64,000 bases of DNA, from contig NZ_MSLT01000006.1 of the NCBI RefSeq assembly GCF_002149925.1, forward strand, positions 496,001 through 560,000, written 5' to 3'. The position numbers were made by a program, and so were the translations under genes. The notes below the pieces were generated by a model. It was given only the letters and a program-made list of their open reading frames with translations, ran no database searches and was not told the DNA's origin. The stretch is from Thioflexithrix psekupsensis (lineage in GTDB: Bacteria > Pseudomonadota > Gammaproteobacteria > Beggiatoales > Beggiatoaceae). How positions within the stretch are numbered: position 1 is the first letter of the stretch; each line of letters starts with the position of its first letter. Positions 57,443-64,000 of the stretch are shown piece by piece.

Positions 57443-58016
57443 TTGTATTAACCCTGTTTAACCCATGTCACCCTATTCATTTAGTGGTGTCCGTTCTTTA
57501 ACGATGAAGGAAATAACCGTGTCTTCGACCCTGTCCAGACGCAACGCTGTTTATTTTGCGCCACTGTCGCGTTTCTCCGCCGTTTATTCGTGCGTCAGAG
57601 AAAGAGCGAAGGGTCGTGTGCGGTTTTTTTCCCTTCATGGGTTTAAACGGGTCTATTCGGCAGACAAAAATAATTTTTTTCCTTTTGTGATGCCGTCTTG
57701 TTCTGATGTGTTGGCTCGTGTTCAGTTTTCTGTGCTGACACGCCCGCATTCCGTGTTCTCCCCAAAAAACACGAACCTTGTACAAAATCCCCTTTGTGCA
57801 ACAATTTATGTCTCCAGCGCAGCCGTGTTGGGTTCATACCGCACGTCTGGCTGCCGTCGCTTACGTCCGCAATTTTATTTTCATACCCCCAAATCCAATT
57901 CGCGTCCCCACCCCCCGTTGACACAACCGATTGCCTCGGTTGCCGTTGCAGTGTCGTTTAAACGAGGTGTGAACGCGGATTTCGGTTTGGGTGAGTATTC
58001 TAAGGTGGTTCACTAA
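57443..58016 (+). other. 574-bp spacer between fusA and rpsJ; no tuf gene
   Basis: In most gammaproteobacteria tuf lies here. A 183-codon open frame (57465-58016) ends right at the rpsJ ATG, but its translation has no recognisable motif and odd, arginine- and serine-rich composition, so it is not called. The stretch probably holds the S10-operon promoter and leader. TTGACA at about 57918-57923 is a good -35 box, but no matching -10 box is clear. Confidence 0.55.
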
Positions 58017-58328
58017 ATGGCTAATCAAAGAATTCGTATTCGTCTGAAGGCATTTGATCATCGTCTGATCGATCAGTCGGCGCGGGAAATTGTGGAAACA
58101 GCAAAACGGACCGGGGCGCAATTACGCGGCCCAATCCCCTTGCCCACAAAAAAAGAACGTTTTACCGTGTTGATTTCACCGCATGTCAACAAAGATGCTC
58201 GCGATCAATACGAGTTACGCACGCATAAACGCTTGCTTGACATCATTGATCCCACGGATAAAACCGTTGATTCATTAATGAAATTGGATCTCGCCGCCGG
58301 TGTGGATGTCCAAATCAAGTTAAATTAA
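58017..58328 (+). CDS. rpsJ: 30S ribosomal protein S10
   Basis: A 103-residue protein: [20 protein letters not shown] and [19 protein letters not shown]. It is also NusE in transcription antitermination. AAGGTGG lies ahead of the ATG. First gene of the S10 operon. Confidence 0.97.
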   Translation: MANQRIRIRLKAFDHRLIDQSAREIVETAKRTGAQLRGPIPLPTKKERFTVLISPHVNKDARDQYELRTHKRLLDIIDPTDKTVDSLMKLDLAAGVDVQIKLN

Positions 58329-58338
58329 GGCATGAGAC

Positions 58339-58357
58339 CACTGTGATTTTCACAGTG
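58339..58357 (+). other. Intergenic hairpin between rpsJ and rplC
   Basis: CACTGTGA (58339-58346) pairs perfectly with TCACAGTG (58350-58357), three-base loop. No T-run follows, so it is not an intrinsic terminator; it may be an mRNA processing or stability element. Confidence 0.6.
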
Positions 58358-58383
58358 AATTTCTGAGACAAGAGGTTATAAAC

Positions 58384-59028
58384 ATGGCGGTTGGTATTGT
58401 CGGTCGAAAATGCGGCATGACTCGCTTCTTTACTGAAGACGGGGTTTCTGTGCCAGTGACCGTAATTGAAGTCGATCCGAATCGCGTCACTCAAGTGAAA
58501 ACTGAGCAAACAGATGGTTATCGTGCCATTCAAGTCACTTGTGGTACTCGTCGTGCGATTCGTGTCAATAAAGCCCAAGCCGGACATTTTGCCAAAGCCA
58601 CCGTAGAAGCAGGACGTGGTTTGTGGGAATTTCGCTTGGCAACAGATGAAATGAATGATGTGGCTCCCGGCAAAACCTTAGGAGTCGAATTGTTTACCGA
58701 AGGGCAAAAAGTCGATGTCACCGGTACCACCAAAGGCAAAGGCTTTGCCGGTACGGTAAAACGACACCACTTCCGCACCCAAGATGCCACCCACGGTAAC
58801 TCGCGCTCACACCGTGTTCCCGGTTCTATCGGTCAAAACCAAACACCGGGTCGCGTATTTAAAGGCAAAAAAATGTCTGGACATATGGGTGATGTACAAC
58901 GCACTATCCAAAATCTGGAAATTGCCCGCATTGATACGGCGCGCAACTTGTTATTAATTAAAGGGGCAGTTCCCGGTGCACCGGGTGGCGATGTGATTGT
59001 ACGCCCCGCTGTTAAAGTGAAACACTAG
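58384..59028 (+). CDS. rplC: 50S ribosomal protein L3
   Basis: A 214-residue protein: [38 protein letters not shown] and [20 protein letters not shown], the methylated-glutamine region of L3. It nucleates 50S assembly. GAGG precedes the ATG. Confidence 0.97.
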   Translation: MAVGIVGRKCGMTRFFTEDGVSVPVTVIEVDPNRVTQVKTEQTDGYRAIQVTCGTRRAIRVNKAQAGHFAKATVEAGRGLWEFRLATDEMNDVAPGKTLGVELFTEGQKVDVTGTTKGKGFAGTVKRHHFRTQDATHGNSRSHRVPGSIGQNQTPGRVFKGKKMSGHMGDVQRTIQNLEIARIDTARNLLLIKGAVPGAPGGDVIVRPAVKVKH

Positions 59029-59038
59029 GAGCGCAGGC

Positions 59039-59650
59039 ATGGAATTACAATTAACCGGCGGTCAAACCGCAGCCGTCTCCGTTGCTGACACGGTGTTTAA
59101 TGTTCCTTTTAATGAACCCTTGATTCATCAAGCGGTGGTCGCTTATTTAGCCGGTGGACGTGCTGGCACCAAAGCACAGAAAACCCGCGCCCAAGTGAGC
59201 GGCGGTGGCATCAAGCCGTGGCGACAAAAAGGGACGGGACGCGCCCGCGCAGGAAGTATTCGTAGTCCTTTATGGCGTGGCGGTGGTAAGGTGTTCGCAG
59301 CGACTCCGCGTGATCACAGCCAAAAATTGAATAAAAAAATGTTTCGCGGCGCATTGCGTTCTATTCTTTCCGAATTAGTGCGTCAAGAGCGTTTAACCTT
59401 AGTCGAACAGTTCCATGTTGATGAACCCAAAACCCGCTTAGTATTAACCCAGTTAAGCGAGTTAAAGGTTGATCCAGAAGTGTTAATCATCGTCGATGAA
59501 TTGACTGAAAATCTTTATTTAGCCACACGTAATCTTTATAAAGTCAGCGTGCGCGAAGCGGATTATATTGATCCTGTGAGCTTAGTTGGACATCCCAAAG
59601 TGGTGATGACCACCGCCGCCCTGAAAAGACTTGAGGATAGACTCGCATGA
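59039..59650 (+). CDS. rplD: 50S ribosomal protein L4
   Basis: A 203-residue protein: the loop [20 protein letters not shown] and [11 protein letters not shown] are characteristic. In E. coli L4 represses its own S10 operon through leader RNA. Its stop overlaps the rplW start by four bases. Confidence 0.97.
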   Translation: MELQLTGGQTAAVSVADTVFNVPFNEPLIHQAVVAYLAGGRAGTKAQKTRAQVSGGGIKPWRQKGTGRARAGSIRSPLWRGGGKVFAATPRDHSQKLNKKMFRGALRSILSELVRQERLTLVEQFHVDEPKTRLVLTQLSELKVDPEVLIIVDELTENLYLATRNLYKVSVREADYIDPVSLVGHPKVVMTTAALKRLEDRLA

Positions 59651-59946
59651 ATACCACCCAAAAAATGCGCTTGATGCAAATTTTGCTTGCACCGCGGGTC
59701 TCAGAAAAGACCACTGTCGTTGCCGAACAAGGACAACATGTTTTCACCGTGTTACCCGATGCCACCAAAGCAGAAGTAAAACAAGCGGTTGAAATGATGT
59801 TTAATGTCAAAGTGGCCAGCGTGCAAACCTTAAATGTTAAAGGCAAACGCAAAAATTTTGGTCGTACACGTGGTAAGCGTTCCGACTGGAAAAAAGCCTA
59901 TGTTTGCCTGCAACCGGGCTTTGACATCAACTTGATAGGTGAATAA
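59647..59946 (+). CDS. rplW: 50S ribosomal protein L23
   Basis: A 99-residue protein: [40 protein letters not shown] and [15 protein letters not shown]23 borders the peptide exit tunnel and docks trigger factor and SRP. Confidence 0.97.
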   Translation: MNTTQKMRLMQILLAPRVSEKTTVVAEQGQHVFTVLPDATKAEVKQAVEMMFNVKVASVQTLNVKGKRKNFGRTRGKRSDWKKAYVCLQPGFDINLIGE

Positions 59947-59985
59947 GCGCGTGGTTCTCCATTGCCGCTGTGAAGGAAATTAAAC

Positions 59986-60807
59986 ATGGCACTTGTAAAA
60001 GCAAAACCCACGTCTGCCGGTCGTCGTTTCGTGGTGCAGGTCAAAACGCTCGACTTGCACAAAGGCGAACCGTATCACCCATTATTGGAAAAACAAACCA
60101 AAAAGGGTGGACGCAATAACAACGGACGCATTACGGTCAGACATCAAGGCGGCGGTCATAAACAACATTACCGCGTGGTCGATTTTAAACGGGATAAAGA
60201 TGACATTCCCGGTAAAGTAGAACGGATTGAATACGATCCCAACCGTAGCGCACATATTGCCTTAGTGTTATATGCCGATGGCGAACGTCGTTACATTATT
60301 GCGCCTAAGGGCGTATCGACGGGAACGCCCGTGATGTCAGGCGCACATGCCCCGATTAAACCCGGTAACGCCATGCCCTTGCGCAATGTCCCTGTCGGTA
60401 GCACTGTTCACTGTATCGAACTGAAACCCGGTAAAGGGGCGCAGTTGGCTCGTAGTGCAGGTGCTGGCGTGCAATTGGTTGCCCGCGAAGGTCAATATGC
60501 CACTTTACGCTTACGTTCTGGTGAAATGCGCAAAGTGTTAAGCGATTGTCGTGCGACTTTAGGCGAAGTCGGCAATGCCGAACACAACTTAACGTCTTTA
60601 GGCAAAGCCGGTGCGTCGCGTTGGCGTGGCAAACGGCCGACCGTGCGCGGTGTGGCGATGAACCCTGTCGATCACCCTCATGGTGGTGGTGAAGGTCGGA
60701 CTTCTGGCGGTCGTCATCCTGTGACACCGTGGGGCTTCCCGACCAAAGGCGCGAAGACTCGTCACAACAAACGCACTGATAAGATGATTGTGCGTCGTCG
60801 CAAATAA
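59986..60807 (+). CDS. rplB: 50S ribosomal protein L2
   Basis: A 273-residue protein: [40 protein letters not shown] and the conserved [19 protein letters not shown] near 222-240, which includes the histidine important for peptidyl transfer. Preceded by AAGGAAATTAAAC. Confidence 0.97.
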   Translation: MALVKAKPTSAGRRFVVQVKTLDLHKGEPYHPLLEKQTKKGGRNNNGRITVRHQGGGHKQHYRVVDFKRDKDDIPGKVERIEYDPNRSAHIALVLYADGERRYIIAPKGVSTGTPVMSGAHAPIKPGNAMPLRNVPVGSTVHCIELKPGKGAQLARSAGAGVQLVAREGQYATLRLRSGEMRKVLSDCRATLGEVGNAEHNLTSLGKAGASRWRGKRPTVRGVAMNPVDHPHGGGEGRTSGGRHPVTPWGFPTKGAKTRHNKRTDKMIVRRRK

Positions 60808-60817
60808 TTTTTAAGGG

Positions 60818-60839
60818 CGGTTATCCCACGGGATAACCG
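60818..60839 (+). other. Intergenic hairpin between rplB and rpsS
   Basis: CGGTTATCCC (60818-60827) is the exact reverse complement of GGGATAACCG (60830-60839), a very stable stem with a tight loop. There is no following T-run. It sits in a 64-base gap inside the S10 operon; a role in mRNA processing is possible. Confidence 0.6.
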
Positions 60840-60871
60840 ATAAACAGTTACTGAGCAAAAGAGATTTAACC

Positions 60872-61147
60872 GTGCCACGTTCCATTAAAAAAGGCCCGTT
60901 CATTGATTTGCACTTGCTGAAAAAAGTCGAAGTCGCTGTGCAAACCAGTAACAAACGCCCCATCAAAACTTGGTCACGCCGTTCTATGGTGATTCCAGAG
61001 ATGGTGGGTTTAACGATTGCAGTACATAATGGCCGCCAACATGTTCCCGTCTTCGTGACAGAAAACATGGTCGGACACAAACTCGGTGAGTTTGCCATTA
61101 CCCGTACTTTCCGCGGTCATATTGCTGACAAAAAATCTAAACGTTAA
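60872..61147 (+). CDS. rpsS: 30S ribosomal protein S19
   Basis: A 91-residue protein with a GTG start: [38 protein letters not shown] and [15 protein letters not shown]. It lies in the 30S head near S13. Confidence 0.97.
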   Translation: MPRSIKKGPFIDLHLLKKVEVAVQTSNKRPIKTWSRRSMVIPEMVGLTIAVHNGRQHVPVFVTENMVGHKLGEFAITRTFRGHIADKKSKR

Positions 61148-61159
61148 GAGAGTGTGAAG

Positions 61160-61498
61160 ATGCAAGTGCAAGTTTATAGCAGACATCGTAACGCCCGAAT
61201 TTCTCCGCAAAAAGCTCGGTTAATTGCCGATCTGATTCGTGGAATGCCAGTGTCTCAGGCTTTAGACACGCTGACTTTTACCAACAAAAAAGCAGCCGGT
61301 CTGGTCAAAAAAATATTGGAATCCGCCGTGGCGAATGCCGAAAACAACGAAGGGGCTGACATTGATGATTTATACGTGTCAGAAATTTGCGTGGATGAAG
61401 GCCCGGTGATGAAACGGATGCACGCCCGCGCCAAAGGACGTGGCAATCGTATCATCAAACGAACCAGTCATATCACTGTCGCTGTGACCGAGAGTTAA
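61160..61498 (+). CDS. rplV: 50S ribosomal protein L22
   Basis: A 112-residue protein: [20 protein letters not shown] and [20 protein letters not shown] (the exit-tunnel loop). ATG 61160 with GAGAG seven bases upstream is preferred over an in-frame GTG at 61154. Confidence 0.95.
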   Translation: MQVQVYSRHRNARISPQKARLIADLIRGMPVSQALDTLTFTNKKAAGLVKKILESAVANAENNEGADIDDLYVSEICVDEGPVMKRMHARAKGRGNRIIKRTSHITVAVTES

Positions 61499-61509
61499 GA
61501 GAGAGTATT

Positions 61510-62178
61510 ATGGGACAAAAAGTACATCCAGTGGGCTTGCGACTAGGGATTATCCGTGACTGGTCTTCCAAATGGTACGCCAACAGCCAACAATACGCGA
61601 ATTACTTGTATACCGATTTACAAGTGCGTGAATTTCTGAAGAAAAAACTGGCACAAGCCTCAGTCAGTGAGATTCGTATCGAACGTCCTGCGCGCAATGC
61701 CAAGATCATTGTCCATACGGCACGGCCGGGGATTGTGATTGGTAAGCGCGGCGAAGACATTGACGCACTGCGTAAAGAAGTCTCTGCCATGATGGGCATT
61801 CCTGTCCATATCAGTGTCGAAGAAATTCGCAAACCTGAAATCGACGCTTATTTAGTCGCTGTGAGCGTGGCGCAACAATTAGAAAAACGGATCATGTTCC
61901 GTCGTGCCATGAAGCGTGCGGTGAGTAATGCGTTACGTTTAGGGGCGCAGGGGATTCGGATCAATGTCAGTGGCCGTCTCAATGGGGCGGAGATTGCGCG
62001 GATGGAATGGTATCGAGAAGGGCGTGTGCCGTTGCACACCTTACGTGCCGACATCGACTATGGCTTTGCTGAAGCAAAAACCACTTACGGCATTATTGGC
62101 GTAAAAGTGTGGATTTTCAAAGGCGAAATCATCGGCAAGCAACAAGCCCAAGAAGCGATGGCTAACCGCGAGCGTTAA
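61510..62178 (+). CDS. rpsC: 30S ribosomal protein S3
   Basis: A 222-residue protein: [20 protein letters not shown], the KH motif [13 protein letters not shown] and [20 protein letters not shown]. It lines the mRNA entry channel. Confidence 0.97.
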   Translation: MGQKVHPVGLRLGIIRDWSSKWYANSQQYANYLYTDLQVREFLKKKLAQASVSEIRIERPARNAKIIVHTARPGIVIGKRGEDIDALRKEVSAMMGIPVHISVEEIRKPEIDAYLVAVSVAQQLEKRIMFRRAMKRAVSNALRLGAQGIRINVSGRLNGAEIARMEWYREGRVPLHTLRADIDYGFAEAKTTYGIIGVKVWIFKGEIIGKQQAQEAMANRER

Positions 62179-62208
62179 TCGCCGTGTTCTACCAAGAGTA
62201 AACCAACG

Positions 62209-62622
62209 ATGTTACAGCCTAAACGAACAAAATTTAGAAAACAACACAAAGGCAAAAACCGCGGGCTTGCCCAACGCGGTAGCAGTGTGAGTTTTGGTGA
62301 ATTTGGCCTCAAAGCCACGGGGCGCGGTCGCATTACCGCTCGGCAAATCGAAGCCGCCCGTCGTACTATTACCCGTCGCGTTAAACGGGGCGGTAAATTG
62401 TGGATTCGCGTTTTTCCCGATAAACCCATTACCAAAAAACCCCTAGAAGTGCGGATGGGGAAAGGGAAAGGTAATGTGGAATACTGGGTAGCTTTGATTC
62501 AACCCGGTCGTATGCTCTACGAAATTGAAGGCGTTCCTGAAGCCACAGCGCGGGAAGCCTTTCGTTTAGCCGCGGCTAAACTGTCTGTTCCAACCACATT
62601 TGTCAGTCGCACGGTGATGTAA
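62209..62622 (+). CDS. rplP: 50S ribosomal protein L16
   Basis: A 137-residue protein: [20 protein letters not shown] and the methylated-arginine region; ends [17 protein letters not shown] as usual. It organises the A-site tRNA region. Confidence 0.97.
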   Translation: MLQPKRTKFRKQHKGKNRGLAQRGSSVSFGEFGLKATGRGRITARQIEAARRTITRRVKRGGKLWIRVFPDKPITKKPLEVRMGKGKGNVEYWVALIQPGRMLYEIEGVPEATAREAFRLAAAKLSVPTTFVSRTVM

Positions 62623-62623
62623 T

Positions 62624-62818
62624 ATGAAAGCCAGTGAACTCCGCGAAAAATCCGTTGCTGAATTGAATGAAGAATTACTCGCTTTAGGGCGGGAACAATT
62701 CAATTTGCGGATGCAAAAAGCCAGTCAACGCCTGACCAATCCGGCGCGAATTCGTGCTGCTCGTCGTGATGTTGCGCGTATTAAAACCGTTTTGCACGAG
62801 AAGAAGAAGGCAGGCTAA
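62624..62818 (+). CDS. rpmC: 50S ribosomal protein L29
   Basis: A 64-residue protein: [19 protein letters not shown] and [16 protein letters not shown]. It lies near the exit tunnel. Starts two bases after the rplP stop. Confidence 0.97.
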   Translation: MKASELREKSVAELNEELLALGREQFNLRMQKASQRLTNPARIRAARRDVARIKTVLHEKKKAG

Positions 62819-62820
62819 AC

Positions 62821-63099
62821 ATGGTGACAGAATCTGAGAACACCGAAAACAAAAGCAACCGTGGCTTAACCGGCCGCGTAGTCAGCAATAAAATGAACAA
62901 AACCATTACCGTGTTGATTGAACGTCGCGTCAAACACCCGAAATATGGCAAATTCATTACACGTTCTACCAAATTACACGCGCACGATGAAGAAAACACT
63001 TGTCGAGAAGGCGACATCGTGACGATTGTACAAAGCCGTCCCCTGTCAAAAACGAAGGCATGGCGTTTGGAAAGCATCGTGTCACGAGCAGAGATGTAA
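62821..63099 (+). CDS. rpsQ: 30S ribosomal protein S17
   Basis: A 92-residue OB-fold protein: [32 protein letters not shown] and [20 protein letters not shown]. Last gene of the S10 operon; a promoter-bearing gap follows. Confidence 0.97.
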   Translation: MVTESENTENKSNRGLTGRVVSNKMNKTITVLIERRVKHPKYGKFITRSTKLHAHDEENTCREGDIVTIVQSRPLSKTKAWRLESIVSRAEM

Positions 63100-63111
63100 C
63101 GACAAAAGATT

Positions 63112-63140
63112 TTGTCAATCAATGCTTTTCAAATGATACT
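63112..63140 (+). promoter_or_regulatory. Promoter ahead of rplN (spc operon)
   Basis: TTGTCA (63112-63117) and GATACT (63135-63140) with a 17-base spacer lie in the 107-base gap between rpsQ and rplN. E. coli has its spc promoter at the same place. A small inverted repeat, GATAC/GTATC (63135-63152), overlaps the -10 box. Confidence 0.6.
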
Positions 63141-63206
63141 GAATTTGGTATCATTCCAACCTTTTTTGTGGTCGGCCGTGTGCCGAACCGTTTTGGAGCG
63201 TAAAAA

Positions 63207-63575
63207 ATGATACAAATGCAATCCATGCTGGATGCCGCCGACAACAGCGGCGCACGGCGGTTAATGTGTATCAAGGTGCTGGGTGGCTCGCACCGTCGCT
63301 ATGCCCACATTGGCGACATCATCAAAGTTTCGGTGAAAGAAGCCATTCCTCGCGGCAAAGTGAAAAAGGGCGAAGTCTATAACGCTGTTGTTGTACGTAC
63401 CCGCAAAGGGGTGCGCCGTCCCGATGGTTCTTTGTTGCGTTTTGATGGCAACGCTGCGGTGTTGTTGAATAACCAAAAACAACCGATTGGTACACGTATT
63501 TTTGGGCCAGTGACCCGTGAATTGCGTACTGAACAGTTCATGAAAATTATTTCATTGGCACCCGAAGTCCTGTAA
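63207..63575 (+). CDS. rplN: 50S ribosomal protein L14
   Basis: A 122-residue protein: [40 protein letters not shown] and [13 protein letters not shown]. First gene of the spc operon. Confidence 0.97.
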   Translation: MIQMQSMLDAADNSGARRLMCIKVLGGSHRRYAHIGDIIKVSVKEAIPRGKVKKGEVYNAVVVRTRKGVRRPDGSLLRFDGNAAVLLNNQKQPIGTRIFGPVTRELRTEQFMKIISLAPEVL

Positions 63576-63587
63576 GGCGAGGCAACT

Positions 63588-63902
63588 ATGCGCAGAATTA
63601 GACGTAATGACGAAGTGATCGTCATTGCCGGTAAAGACAAAGGCAGAATCGGTAAAGTCATCCGCGTGATGGACGACCGTGTGGTGGTGGAAAACACCAA
63701 TATTGCTAAACGTCATACCCGTGCGAACCCTGTCAGCGGGCAAGCCGGCGGCATCGTAGAAAAAGAAATGCCATTGCATATTTCTAACGTTGCTTTGCTG
63801 AATCCGGTCACTGGAAAAGCCGACAAAGTCGGATTTAAATTCCTAGAAGACGGCAAAAAAGTCCGCTATTTTAAATCCAATGGCGAAGTCCTAGAGGCAT
63901 AA
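63588..63902 (+). CDS. rplX: 50S ribosomal protein L24
   Basis: A 104-residue KOW-motif protein: [20 protein letters not shown] and [20 protein letters not shown]. Early 50S assembly initiator. AAGGCGAGG precedes the ATG. Confidence 0.97.
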   Translation: MRRIRRNDEVIVIAGKDKGRIGKVIRVMDDRVVVENTNIAKRHTRANPVSGQAGGIVEKEMPLHISNVALLNPVTGKADKVGFKFLEDGKKVRYFKSNGEVLEA

Positions 63903-63903
63903 G

Positions 63904-64000
63904 ATGGCAGCAAGGCTAGAAGAATTTTATAAAAGCACCGTAGTCCCCCGCTTAAAAGAGCAGTTTGGCTACAAAAGTGTGATGCAAGTTCCACGTATCG
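63904..64000 (+). CDS. rplE: 50S ribosomal protein L5, cut by the window end
   Basis: Only the first 32 codons are inside the window: [20 protein letters not shown] after the initial Met-Ala, then [10 protein letters not shown]. This is the canonical start of L5. It begins one base after the rplX stop. The rest lies outside. Confidence 0.93.
   Translation, partial: MAARLEEFYKSTVVPRLKEQFGYKSVMQVPRI

Noticed and set aside
57465..58016. 183-codon open frame between fusA and rpsJ
   Set aside because: Composition and translation look non-coding (many isolated Ser, Arg and Phe, no domain); most likely leader sequence that happens to be open.

Overview
The window is a chromosomal segment of a gammaproteobacterium. 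The str/S10/spc ribosomal order, rpoZ-spoT, ibaG-murA, rplU-rpmA-obg-proB and a ybgC-tolQ-tolR cluster point to that class. Moderate AT content, a WD40 protein, Rpn-type nuclease, CHAT-domain protein and IS630-type elements next to short palindromic repeats fit a filamentous sulfur bacterium of the Beggiatoaceae/Thiotrichales type. The lineage is inferred from gene content, not from a marker comparison.

Layout. 1-6.6 kb: lytic transglycosylase, a periplasmic sugar-binding-like protein abutting a membrane GGDEF/EAL protein split by a nonsense codon, and an amidase. 6.8-11.3 kb: secreted dienelactone hydrolase, suhB, secreted WD40 protein, an orphan HupH/HyaF hydrogenase-maturation protein and a TatD nuclease. 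11.4-22.4 kb is accessory: an RND permease without adaptor, then a minus-strand cluster (CHAT protease-like protein with 48-residue repeats, a membrane coiled-coil protein, an 80-residue protein) whose first gene is cut by a 1131-bp IS630-family element, then an Rpn nuclease and a 44-residue membrane peptide. 22.7-26.2 kb: frameshifted qseG, sigma-54 regulator qseF/glrR with no kinase gene beside it, and a coupled small protein plus zinc-ribbon membrane protein. 26.2-36.8 kb: thioesterase, tolR, tolQ, ybgC, phosphoglucomutase, a pseudo-kinase response regulator, polysaccharide-type genes, proB, obg, rpmA and rplU.

37.2-39.1 kb holds a compact three-gene cassette: a free-standing colicin-E3-like ribonuclease domain, an acidic 103-residue protein and an ImmA/IrrE metalloprotease. 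It sits beside an IS-ended palindromic element, next to a hydrogenase beta-gamma gene pair that lacks its catalytic partners. 41-50 kb is mostly housekeeping (bioB, slyB-like, rsmJ, SDR, phasin, acuI-like, rpoZ, spoT with a degenerate synthetase, ibaG, murA). 50-53.7 kb has a second palindromic element, a near-identical second IS copy and a decayed TonB receptor. 53.8 kb to the end is rpsL-rpsG, fusA, the S10 operon and the start of the spc operon; tuf is absent between fusA and rpsJ.

The window shows several broken genes (GGDEF/EAL, CHAT, qseG, TonB receptor), which suggests recent IS activity and ongoing decay, although sequencing error cannot be excluded for the single-base lesions. The most promising unusual systems are the E3-RNase/acidic protein/ImmA cassette, the CHAT/membrane-protein cluster, and a three-copy palindromic repeat, two copies of which carry IS630-like ends.
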